A stretch of DNA of 57,559 bases from Pseudoneurospora amorphoporcata (taxonomy: Eukaryota; Ascomycota; Sordariomycetes; Sordariales; Sordariaceae): positions 1-57,559 of the forward strand of contig MU859276.1 of assembly GCA_033297205.1 (NCBI GenBank), given 5' to 3'. The notes below the pieces were generated by a model. The model worked only from the letters and a program-made list of their open reading frames with translations, was not told the origin of the DNA and made no database searches. Of the stretch, positions 21,731 to 32,053 are shown piece by piece; position 1 is the stretch's first letter, and each line of letters begins with the position of its first letter. The translations under genes were made by a program, and so were the position numbers.

Positions 21731-21991
21731 TGTCATGGCCCTATCCGACGGGTCATACCCTAGGACATTTAACTGCATTGCACGGATGCTCGCACGGATG
21801 ATGCGAGCATTCTGATTGGTTGTAGATTAGATAAGGAAGAGTGGATCCACGACGGGTTCGGCCTTGGAGGATGAAACTCTATTGCTAACCGCGCGCATAA
21901 CTCTTTTCTTTTATTTTACTCTTTAGTCATAATTTCTATGTTGAACGTCAACAACGCTGCAGCTCTATCTCTCTCGTTACGTGCTATCACA
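21731..21991 (+). repeat. 3' LTR of element C
   Basis: It begins TGTCATGGCCC and ends GTGCTATCACA, 261 bp, preceded by a G/A-rich polypurine tract. It pairs with 14777-15037. A more distant solo copy of the family is at 56030-56294. Confidence 0.93.
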
Positions 21992-23265
21992 ACGCGCTCG
22001 TAAGTCGTGCTATTTCTGAGCCTTATTTGAGAGTATCGAGCCCAGCCAGTTAATTTTATAGCTATCAGTAGAAAAATTAGCGGCATACGCGTGTAAATAT
22101 ACGTTAATTCTGGCCCACTAGGGTCAGAAGGAGTCGAACTTCTTACTATCGTACGTCGGGGGTTTATTAAGGTAAATTAGCGTAGTCTGAATAGTTGGAA
22201 AGGTGAAGTTCTGGAGGAAGCAGCTAGCTTATTTCTAAGCGTCGTCGTCGTCGTTAGGGTTCGCTCCTATAGTTCTTGGGAGCTGAGGAGGCCCAGGAGG
22301 ATCTTGTCCTCCGGCTAATTGCCTAAACCCAACGGATCCTACTCTGTAGAAGTCAGCCTGGGTAGCGTCGTAGTTTATACGAGCTTGGCCCGCCTATCTC
22401 TTAGCTTGAGTAGCTTGGAGGAAGCTATCCCTAAAGCTCGGGCTAGCTAGTTCGCGGAACGAGGAGTGGAAGACAGTACTAGGTACTTTGGTAGCGGCGC
22501 GTTGTCCCATAGTATAGAGGATCGTAGCCGCGTCCGGGGCCTAGTAGCTTGATTGCTAGATCACGTGCTGGAGGCTCGCGATTTGTTCCTCAAAGAGCTT
22601 GAGCTGTTTGGAAGTTACAAGGTTGCTAAAGATATTATCGATTTGCCCGTCTTTGGCGGTGGCTTAGGTTTCCACGTGACCTAGAACAGACTGCTAGCGG
22701 GTAAATTTCTCGTAGAGTGTCTTAATCGCTTATTGTTATTGAATAAGCGCGTCGCGGAGCTAATAAATAGCCTTTTAGCGTTCTTTGTCTTTCTTGCCGT
22801 ATTGAGCAATGGCAGTCCAGACTTTAGAAGCGAAATAGGAACTAGCCTACTAGACTTGCTACTCTAAGCGGGCGACTTAGGCTTGGGTAGCTTCCAACCC
22901 AAAGTCGAAGAGATAGGTGACGGTAGTATATTTCTTCCTTAGGATTTCGTATTGTTCCTTAAGGGTAGTGAAGTCCTTAGCATGCTTATATCCTATAGAG
23001 AGGGCGATCTCCCAAACTTAGTTATAAGCTATAACGAGCTAATTATAAAACGTAACGAGCTAAGGAGGAGGGTTCATAACTTGGACCGTACTTCTAAAAA
23101 TAGTATTATTAGTACCAGTTATAATAGTATCAAAGCCTTCAAGTTAGTAGAAGACGAGGGAGAGCTCCTTAACCGAGGGTATAGGTTGGTCTTAAAAAGC
23201 CATAATAGTGGTGGGTTAGTAAAGAGTTTGCGAGAAAAGGTAGTTCGAGAGGGAAGTAATTTATC
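21992..23265 (-). pseudogene. gag N-terminal and central part of element A2
   Basis: Minus-strand text parallels A1 gag at 3400-4730, including the INWLGS-like core near 22030-22070 and the Thr/Ser/Gln-rich helical N-terminus. The plus-strand open frame at 22952-23287 over this stretch is a shadow of it. The gag is joined to the right LTR of A2 at 23266. Confidence 0.65.
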
Positions 23266-23336
23266 TATAACAAGGGCAGTAATCTAAACTTAGAACAGTA
23301 ATTCAATTCAATTAATAAACTACTTTAGTTTTAAAA

Positions 23337-24792
23337 TATTACGAACTTAAGTGATAACACGGGCCCACCGAACCATCAGGAACATAATAGCTACGTAAAG
23401 GTTGGGCATATTACGGGGCGAGGCACTATTAGGGGTAGGGTAAGATATACGTTGTTATGTAAAGAAAAGAAAGGAAGGGTATATACAGAGGATTAACTAT
23501 ATAGGCGAGAGCCCTAGAAGGCCAGTCCGTGCACGCACATAACCCTACACGTAACCGTGCTATAACAATAGGTATAACATATTAAGAGTCGGTGCAGGGT
23601 AAGCATATTACAAGCTAATCCTATAATACTAGGGGTAAGAGCTAAGATTAGGCAAGGAGGGCTCATAACTGCCAAGACAGGCTCATGAGCCAACTTGAGG
23701 CTCATGAGCCAGAAAGGAGCTTATAAGCCAAAAAGGAGCTCATGAGCCAGAAAGGAGCTCATAAGCCAGAAAGGAGCTCATAAGCCAGAAAGAAGCTCAT
23801 GAGCTAGAAAGGAGCTCATAAGCCAAGAAGAAGCTTATGAGCTAAGCTACGACCAATAAGCCAAACACATTTAACTAAAAGGCTATAATAAAGGCTATAA
23901 TCAAAGCTTGGAACAGTAGCTCAAATTTAGCTAATAAACTACTTTGGTCTCAAAGGCCTTATTGATCCCTCTCGACCTCCATGAGAAGGCCGGGCTTTAA
24001 AGCCTTCTTATACCAAAAGGAATCAGTACGTACTTGAAGTACGTATCGAGCCTTGTCACCTAAGGCTTCAAGGCATTTGTCTAGCAGTCTATATATATAT
24101 AGATCTTTCAGAATGCCTTCATCCATTCCCTATCTTCCATCTAGCGCCGTCCTTTACTCGGGCACCCTACTCCTTACTTAGTTGGCTATAGTTGTTTTTA
24201 GGATGACTAGGATTGTCTTGTAGTGATCTTTTAGTGTCTTCGGCACTTCCGTGGTTGGCTCTCTAGCCCGGTAGCATTGAAGGAAGTTCGGGTAAGCAGT
24301 ACCGGTGGCTAAAAGTCCGGCCGAGGTGGGTGTTGCGGCCGGAGGCCTCCGGACACCTCTAAGGAGGCCTCCGGCCATCTCGAAGCTAATACCAAGCGTC
24401 GAGAGTAAGTATGGCCTAGTTGCCTGAGGCATTCAGCCGTATAGTAAGGCTTGGGTCTAAGCCGTACTATCGGCTGAACAAACTCTCTATCTGAGCTGGC
24501 GTAGATACCTAAAGCATTTGCGCGAGGTTAAGAGATGTACGGCTCCGCGAGCCTCTCGTTGTAGGGTCAGAGTTGAGGTCAAATGTCTGTGTAACAAAGG
24601 CACCAAGGTATAAAAGGACGACTGGAGAACTCAAATTGTTAGATAGTTCTGCAGTAGTCAATAAAACATCATCATTAAGACTAGTATAACGCTACTATAC
24701 TTATTATAAACCTTTTGGCTTCACCGAACGTCTTCTAATAGTCTTCACTTTCAACTATCCTATTTAGGCAAATCAGACTACCGTTCGTCACA
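23337..24792 (+). repeat. LTR-B nested in LTR-A, itself carrying a nested LTR-A
   Basis: It begins TATTACGAACTT (decayed TGTTACGAAC) and ends GTTCGTCACA. It holds an unusual array of AAAGGAGCTCATGAGCCAG-like units (about 23690-23860) in the position of the GTGAGCC palindromes of other copies. A 713-bp LTR-A with target duplication is inserted at 23884-24596. Confidence 0.85.
23884..24596 (-). repeat. solo LTR-A, innermost of a three-level nest, TSD AAGGC
   Basis: It begins TATAATAAAGGCTATAATC, a decayed TGTGACAAGGGCTGTGATC, and ends GTCTGTGTAACA. Flanks AAGGC (23879-23883) and AAGGC (24597-24601) are identical. It has the GGCCGGAGGCCTCCGG block of the long subtype at about 24336-24375. Confidence 0.88.
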
Positions 24793-25239
24793 CGAAGGCC
24801 TTATTAATCCTTTTAAGCCTTTCTAACTAAGTTGGGATTCCTAGCCTTTTTATACCAAAGCCTTCCTTCCTTCTGATCAGTACGTATAGAGTCTGTTAGC
24901 CTGATTCCAGCTATGAGGCCGTAAGGTATCTATCTAGCAGTGTGCACGCGTGTGCTTATAGGTGGATCCTCATGAGTAGTTTCCTCTAGTCGCTTCCCTC
25001 CTTTGGCGCTGGCCATATCGCCGACGCCTCCTTATTGTTGTGGTTGGTTAGGGATGGTCCTGTGAGGATAGGGTTCTCCTCTCTGGTCTAGCCGGCTTGC
25101 CCTAGCGTGAGGGGCAGTGCAGCCGGCAGAGGTATCGTTGGCTAGAATACGCTAAAGCATCTGCGCGAGGTTGAGAGATGTGCAGCTCCGCGAGCCTCAC
25201 GTTGTAGGGTCAGGGTTAAGGTCGAATGTCCGTGTGACA

Positions 25240-28200
25240 CTAGAACCCACTAACAAATGTGATGAATATTATTTTTAAAGGGCTAGAAATAACATTGTTA
25301 ACGATTAACGCACTAGATATCTCTACTATGTTTACAGACTATTGAAACCACCTAAACTGATCTAACAAGTCGCAACGTTCATAGTCTCTTATAACAATGA
25401 CGCTCTCCAAATTGTCAGCCTCCATTTTTTCTCCTACGCATCCGCCCCGCTTTTCGGCCGCCACAGCAAAGCATGTGGCGCGTGGCTTGGAACCTGCGGG
25501 TCCAAATGGTGTGACATCCTAATTGGTGGGGGTGGGGTGGATGTCCCCTATTTAGTCCCGTAGGAATTCCAAGACTGCGATGGTCCGAGCGGAGGTGGCT
25601 GAGTGAATGAGACTAGACGTTCACGCCTTCCTTAAATGTACCTTGCTCGCCCAAGGGAACGATGTGGGACTCTTTCGCTTTTCGTGTTACACAAAGACAC
25701 CCTTCGACCAAGGAAAGAGCGATTTTGCACAAAATTATTCTCCTACAACCCGTGGGGCATTTGCACCTGACCTGGGCAGAAGAGGTTAAGCTCGGTTGCT
25801 GCGGCAGGAATGTGGATGTTGATGTGGAAGGTCCCTTTCCCTTCACCGGAAGGAGGTTTCTCTTGTGCGCCCGGTCTTTTTAACTTTTCTTCGTTATCAC
25901 TCATCGTCTCTTGTCGGCAGGTTGGCCTCACCCCATCACCAATCCTACCATGGACGGGAACCGAAAAGCGAGGTCAATTAAGACCAAGAGAGCCCTCGCT
26001 ACCTCTAGGGCCGACACTTATCATTACAACCATGAGTTCCGACCTCTCGGCTGACTGTTCTTCCCACCGAAAGAAAAAAAAAAAAAAAAGACGCCTCCGG
26101 GCCACTGATGATATGACACTACCTACACATGCTTCGAGACCGGCAGCAGCATGTCTGTCTATCAGTCTTCATCAAGCAGACCGCGGCTACTGTCACGATG
26201 CAGCAACGCCTTACACAGTGGGAGACAGCAAACCCAATTTATATCACGAGCTCAACCATCAACCAGCTTGCAGTAAGCATGCCAGGCTATCTACAATCTC
26301 CTAGGCTCCAGAAAATGGGTTCTTTCAGCTGTAAGATCGTCAACCAGATCATCAAGCAACAAGTCGAAACACCAACGGGACACCGGGAGTGAGACGCCTA
26401 CCGGGGATTCCATTCCTCCCATGGTCCGGCCCCGGCTTGCCTAGTCTTGGAGCATGGACCTATACTAGGGTGCCTCTTCTGAAGCCACATATTATTCCTT
26501 CAAGCCATGGGGGTTTAATCAGGTGCTGCTTGCTATTCGTCTGTCTGTTGGGTGTCATCGTCTCGTTGGACGTCCTCTATGTGGATTCCAACCTCTGTCT
26601 CCCCGGCGTTATCAAATCTCGTCAACTACCACCACACTAGCGTTTTGCCGTCACTTTGACCTGTCGTCCTTGCGAATCTTTCTAGATGCCTTACTGCAGC
26701 TTTTACTACCTCTATTGTACGCAGTATACTGCAGAGCTACTCTCCAGTTTGGGCCCCACTGTCACCCTTCCTTGTCTCTGGTCACTACCTCGCTTCCGGT
26801 GCAGGGAGGATCACTGGACATCACTCCTTGTCCTGGGGAAGCCGGATTCGATCTTCATGTACTTCGGACCTGTCTACAGCTCAAAGTTCCTTTCCAGATT
26901 ACTGTGAAAGCGAAAATCAGTTGGGTTTTGCCGCCTTGGACTATCGTCACGGAAGCGCTCGTTCCAACATGTCAGAGGCAGAAGAGGCAGCATAAGAGCA
27001 AGCCGATGGAAACCAATCGAACCCGGACCTTTGCGCCCGCTGTCATTATCCAGCTCTTCTGGTGCGACTGAACGACAAGACGGATATGCTCTGTGCATAC
27101 TGCATCCAGCGGTAGCCATTTGCCGCTGTCCTCGTGTCAGCATTCACCGGCTCAAGACCGGGCCCGTCAGACCTGACGAGGCATTCCGACTCCAGATAGA
27201 CAGCCTTGGCACGCAAATCATGAGAGCTAGCATAGCAGCACAGCATCATCTCAACTTTGCCTCTTGACCGGTGCGGTTGTAGTCAGATATATGTACGTAC
27301 TATGCCCTCTGCCGTGTCACCGTTCCATTCAGCCAGTTTGCTATGGACTCGAAAAAGGTTGTCCCTCCTCCTTCAGTGTGGGTGGTCAGCGTTGGCGCCG
27401 GCTGCGCTTCGAGCCACCCCTTGTCGATGCTGTTAACTAGATTCCATAGTGCTCTTTACCCTTGAAGCCACCCCAGCACCGAGTTACAAACACCAAGAAG
27501 CCCGGTACTACGGCGCCCGTGCGAGCCCATCGTCAGGGGCTTAGGTTTCCAAACCCTTTTAAAATCCTACCACGATATTCTTCTCCCTTCCCCAGGCTCC
27601 TCCGTCGGTCGGTGTCAAGCTAAAAGGAGCAACGAGGGAAATCTCGAGAGTCGGTGAGAGTATTGCAAAACACTGGACCGGGTCTTCCTGTTGCCCCTGC
27701 AGGGCCTCGTGTGTCTCCGAATTCTAAACCATTCTTCCCACGATCTCGATGTGTCAAGTACTGTGGCATCACACGCCTTGATATAATATCAACGCATTCT
27801 TCTTTGTGACACCCCAGTTGCTGCTCAGCGCACACCAGAGCTATATTCTATAGCCTGGTCGTCATCATCCAATGGGCTGTTGCGCTGCAAAAAGATGCCC
27901 CTGCAAATTTCTCGAGGCCCCTACGACTTGCCTCATCTTTTTTTTTTTTTCTCCCTCGTGTCTCTTTAGACGCGCGATTATCCGCAACGGCTTGGTCCAT
28001 TCGCCCACTCGTGTGGATGGTGGTAGCATGGTGTTACCATTACACCTGCACCACCCGAGACATCCAAGCCAGGCAGCTCCTATATACACGTTTGCAATGT
28101 CAACAACTACTTCCCCCTATCTGGACAACCTGCTGGATGGCTTGGATGGTTAGACTGCTGACGTTGGCGGGATTATCTACCCAGTCAACCATATCTCCTA

Positions 28201-28738
28201 CAAGGAGGCGCTAGTGTTCCCTTAAAGTTCCATCATTCCCAATCCTGTTCGGTTGTTTCTTTGCTGGGTATCGCCCTTAGCCTAGTCCTTTTCCATTTCC
28301 GGTATGAAATTCCAGCCCAACTGCGGTACCAAACCAGGAAACACAAGGTTACGAGCGATTGATCCGACTCGAGTTTGAATCCGAGCGCTGATAGACGCGA
28401 ACCTTCTTATACATGTGTGTTACGAGCCCATTATAACTTTCACAAGGCTGTATTCTACCTCTACCGAACGTTATTGCTGGACGTTATAGCTTGAGTTGAC
28501 CATGCGGTAAACTCCAGCCGCATAAGATTCTTTTTATATTGCCTATACACATCCACACCACCCGAATCAGTGTACAAAAAAACCAAGAACGGTGAAGTGG
28601 TGTTGGCTTAGTTGGAACTTTGTCCACAAAGAGGTAAGTAAGTTTGTCAGTCATCAATGCCCTCAAATCAGTTCGTGACCGCGGTCAGTCCAACCGATCT
28701 TTTTCGCTAAAGCTTGTTGATACTACAGGCTCAAAATC
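25240..28738. other. gene-poor stretch between the transposon block and the gene island
   Basis: Base composition changes at about 25240 to that of unique DNA. There are scattered open frames of 60-182 codons (for example 25810-26304 and 26523-27071), but none shows a domain, splice structure or biased codon use that I can support. A run of 17 A lies at 26083 and a pyrimidine tract at 27938-27951. A possible CxxC zinc-finger fragment on the plus strand (26969-27112) is described under findings. The end of the stretch would serve as the promoter or upstream exon region of the next gene. Confidence 0.5.
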
Positions 28739-30504
28739 ATGAACTTGCAAAGATTTCCGGGCCAGGGACTCGCGAGCCATAACCCTCTTGCGCCCCCTGA
28801 GCCGTCTTCTGAGATTGAGGTCAGCAGTCAAACAGCAACTGTTATTCAAGACACGGCAGCATTACTCCCCCTTTCAAGGCTCCTTGATGACGGCGATATT
28901 CTATTGCTCCTGACCCCGGCAGTCGCTCCTTCTCATGCCCCATCCAACTCGCAAACCGACCATTTGTCCAGTGACCCCTTTGAACCGCTCGGAAAGGCCT
29001 TGGCGAAGAAACACCCGTGGATACGGCAAGTTCCTTATACGCCCAAAAATGGGATCACTGGGACTCACGTCGTGCACATTAAGCTGGCAAAATCAGTTGT
29101 CTTTGTTATCTCAGGTCCTCCCTGCTTTGGTCAACCTCCACAGGTCTCACTAGCTGAGACGGTACGATCGCTGTGTGAAAGTCGACCGCTAATATTGTTG
29201 ACATGTTGCAACGTTAGGTGGCTAGGCCTTCTAGAGGGCTCATTTCCAACAGTCGTTCAAACATCTGGCTTCACTCCCTCAGAGCTCGAAGCGGCGGCCG
29301 ATCCCATGCTCGGGAGTATCAAGCAGCCGCATACACCGGGGCCAACTGTCCAGAATCTCATCTTAGCACCAAAATCATGGCAAGTTGAGGCATGGAGCGA
29401 GCATCGCGATGTCTCCCCTGCTTATGAGCTGTGGTGCCAGTGCTTTCCCGACAACTTTCGGCTTACTCGGTTCTTATTTCAGTCCCTTCTTTGCCGCGAT
29501 GGCTACGCAATGCACTACGTGGTTCGCGAGCCGGGGACTGCCCAACTACTGGGGTTCTGTGCTACTTATACCACATACATTGGCAGCGACTCGGAAAGAT
29601 TGGTTGGCTCCCTAGCCGCTCTGTTTGTTCGACCGTCTTATCGACAAAGGGGTATTGGACTGAGTTTGCACGACCACGCTTTACGCCAACTAAGGAAAAC
29701 CCGCGGAGTCTCTCGTTTACAGCTGGGTAGCACATTTCCACGTTTATTCTACGGTGTTCCCATGGAAAACCCTTGGGAGGATTGGTTCGGTCGCCGCAAC
29801 TGGCCTGTCAGGCCTCAGTCCACGCTACCGGGCGCTGGGCAGGAAACGTGCGACTGGTTGCTTGTGTTTGACGACTGGCCGACGACAGCAACGATGCATT
29901 CGGAACTAGCATTTCGATCATGTGAGTTCAGCGAGTACCACAAGGTCATGGAGATAGTGGAGAGGGAATCGGGGGAGAATGACAATATGGGTTGGTACGA
30001 CCAATATGCGAAGCTGGAAGGCACCATGAATATCGAGGATATTGTGCTGGGTCTTGAGGGACAAACAATTGTGGCGGTGGCCTTGACGTATGTCAAGAAC
30101 ACGGGAAGTCCACTAGTCGAGGATTTACCGTGGGCCGGAATGGTTTCAGACGATGTTGGCGGAGTCACATGTATCTGCATATCAGGTGAGTTATCAGTCG
30201 GATGGTGGATTGCCAGATATGTATTGTATGGATGCTAATAATGCCTGACATTTTATTCCAGACCACAACCGTAGTGTGGCAAAGGGGAGAGATGCCATCA
30301 TGCTTAGGCTTCTCGACAGTTGCGTCGACAGATTTGCCAAGCAAGGGTTGAAAAAGATGTTCATTGACGCAATGAGAGGGGGAGATGAAGGATTTCAGTC
30401 CATGGGTCAGTAACAAACTCTACCCATTTGAGAGGATGGTCTGCTAACGTTTCCTAGGTTTCCAAAAGTGGGCGAGATACAGAGAAGTTTGGCGTGATGC
30501 TTAA
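28739..30504 (+). CDS. GNAT acetyltransferase with an N-terminal GH3 C-domain remnant (orphan half of a fungal GH3-GNAT fusion)
   Basis: Three exons (28739-30185, 30262-30405, 30458-30504; introns of 76 and 52 nt with GTGAGT...CCAG and GTCAGT...CTAG, the second with a CTAAC branch site) give about 545 residues. Residues about 30-190 resemble the second, C-terminal domain of fungal GH3 beta-N-acetylglucosaminidases (VIQDTAALLPLSRLL, DILLLLTPAVAP, PLILLTCCN). From about 215 (VEAWSEHRD) comes a first GNAT domain, with GFCATY, LFVRPSYRQRGIGLSLHDHA (acetyl-CoA loop R-Q-R-G-I-G, about 302-307) and LQLGSTFPRLFYGVP, then a weaker second GNAT-like region from about 380 to the end. In known fusions a GH3 catalytic barrel of some 330 residues precedes this; none is visible upstream. 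The ATG is preceded by a possible acceptor (ACTACAG, 28722-28728), so an unseen upstream exon is possible. Cytosolic amino-sugar acetylation is an inference only. Confidence 0.75.
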
Positions 30505-32053
30505 CCAACATCAATCTCTGGCATACAATACAGTCTTAGGCCCATTTGACATGAGGGGTCTAAGGTGGTCATGGATGGGAGCAAGATAATTAAACCAAGG
30601 CGTCATGTCAAATGTAAACAAGTGTCATCAAGGTCTTTGGAAAATTGTTATGTCGATGGTTCGGCGGAGGATGTGTAAATACGACAGTTACTCTCCGAAC
30701 GATATCCCGTTGCACATTTATAGCTGACCGAGAGCCAGCTTGCCACCTCCCGGCTCTTGAAACAGATGGTCTGTTTGGTCTCAAGTGTCCTTTCAGTCGA
30801 GCTCAACTCTAAATTCGCAGAAAATAACCAACGAGAAGGATGCTCGATGTCGACACTGCCATGTCTCAGGCTCGGAGGCAAATCCAAATATTGGTAGCAA
30901 AGTACTAGATAGAAGAAGGGGGATTCAAGGAGGCCGTCAATGGGCCATGTCTCTGATTTTCTTTTTCTGTTGCTTCATACCTATTTCTCTCCCAAGAGCT
31001 TCGAGGTCCTTAAGTTGCCTGTTACCATTTACAATTACGAATATGACACCGTTTCTTTACCTGTATTCATTACCAAAACAGAAACATTACACGCCAAGGC
31101 TTACATATGCAGTCATCATGGTGGTTTCCGCTTTGGGTTGCCATGCAGTGCTTCATTCGATCACGTTACTGCAGAGTTGCACCTGTGTTTGGACTGCTTT
31201 GAAGCTAATTGCCTAGGAGAAGCTCTTGGTGTCGCAATGGAGACCTGTTTGTCATGCGCAAGTTGGAAGTCAAGAAAGAGCTGACGACATTCTCTGGGGA
31301 TGGGGGAAGGAAGAAGGGAGGGAGGGAGCTTGGACCAATCGATGCCCTGATTCTTATCTTACCTACCTAGCTTCCTCCCCTGCTGCCCTCTCGGAACGGC
31401 TAGCTTTGTTTCCAGGTTGGTAACGTCCATCCAACCCCTCTTCTACAACCACGCCCTCTTTATTCTCGAATCCTCACTTTGAACTTCCATGTTCTTGTTG
31501 CTCTTGTGTTTAGTTTACACCTAGAATCCGAATATCGGCGGCAAGATAATCAGAAATCGAATGTTGTTGTGGAATTGCGTTTCAGATCTGTACCTGTGTT
31601 AGCCCAGTCGTGGAACTTGGGTCTTCCCAAGAACTCGAGCTCAGCACCTCGTTCAAGCATTCAGCATCTCGGGATTCACAATCCACCAACCACCTCAGGT
31701 TATCGCCTCCGCACTTTGTCACGCATCCTGTCCAGCTTCATCACACTGGCAGCAGCAGCATCATCATCATCCCTCTCCTACATGCTTTGACCTCCTACTT
31801 TCAACTACCTATTCAGCTTCAACTCTGTTTGGCATCTTGAAATCATCGCCAAGTTCCAAACATACTGTATCCTTCATGTCATTTACACGAGACTCTCCAC
31901 CACGCAGTCTTTGAGGAGCTGAGCACAGGATCTTTCCCGTGTGCGCGCGACATCGGCGTTCTTCGCCCACGTCTCATCTAATTTTTTTTATTTATCTTTT
32001 TTACCTCCCTTGATTTCCGTAGCGGCTCTTCGGATCGATTATAATTCGAATCG
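30505..32053. other. intergenic region upstream of the M28 protease gene
   Basis: No supported gene. Short open frames (30785-31216, 30940-31284, 31479-31790) lack recognisable domains. From about 31290 the strand becomes C/T-rich with CAG/CAT trinucleotide runs (31752-31773), ending in a T-rich tract (31981-32006) some 50 bases before the next ATG, typical of a fungal promoter and 5' UTR. Confidence 0.5.

Larger units (their letters stand above)
14777..21991 (+). mobile_element. Element C: full-length Ty3/gypsy chromovirus, TSD ACGCG
   Basis: LTRs of 261 bp each (14777-15037 and 21731-21991) begin TGTCAT and end TATCACA. Flanks ACGCG (14772-14776) and ACGCG (21992-21996) are identical. A purine tract (GAAGGGAGGGGG) precedes the 3' LTR. 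Gag (15282 to about 16490) and pol (about 16925-21600) both read on the plus strand. Three solo LTRs are nested within: LTR-B at 16501, LTR-A at 19552 and LTR-B at 20319. The total of about 7.2 kb falls to about 5.7 kb without them. It is the best-preserved element in the window but has many Gln/Trp-to-stop changes. Confidence 0.92.
13990..25239 (-). mobile_element. Element A2: second LTR-A chromovirus copy (gag only), carrying elements C and B
   Basis: The gag of A2 reads on the minus strand in two pieces (14248-14776 and 21992-23265) separated by the complete element C. Its right, 5', LTR (23266-25239) is itself split by an LTR-B. The gag pieces align by eye with A1: for example 14605 (ACGGTTTCGTT) with 2666, and 22010-22060 with 3440-3480. 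No pol is present between the truncated left LTR and gag, so this copy is also deleted. The flank right of 25239 (CTAGA) has no visible partner. Confidence 0.75.
23266..25239 (-). repeat. right (5') LTR-A of element A2, split by a nested LTR-B
   Basis: It begins TATAACAAGGGCAG, a RIP-decayed TGTGACAAGGGC, runs to 23336, is interrupted by LTR-B (23337-24792) and resumes with CGAAGGCCTTATTAATCC through to CGTGTGACA at 25239. The two parts join at the same consensus point (GGTCTCGAAGGCC). The right side keeps the target duplication CGAAG, while the left copy reads TAAAA, consistent with RIP on that side. Confidence 0.8.

Noticed and set aside
25810..26304. 164-codon plus frame with a Lys run
   Set aside because: The Lys run comes from a poly-A tract, and overlapping frames of similar length occur on both strands; no domain recognised.
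26523..27071. 182-codon plus frame
   Set aside because: Composition looks non-coding, no domain or splice support; overlaps other open frames.
28365..28400. tRNA T-arm-like text (GAGTTTGAATCCGAG)
   Set aside because: No matching acceptor, D or anticodon stem could be drawn around it.
30940..31284. 114-codon plus frame with several Cys upstream of the M28 gene
   Set aside because: No signal peptide, domain or conserved spacing that I can recognise; lies in a likely promoter region.
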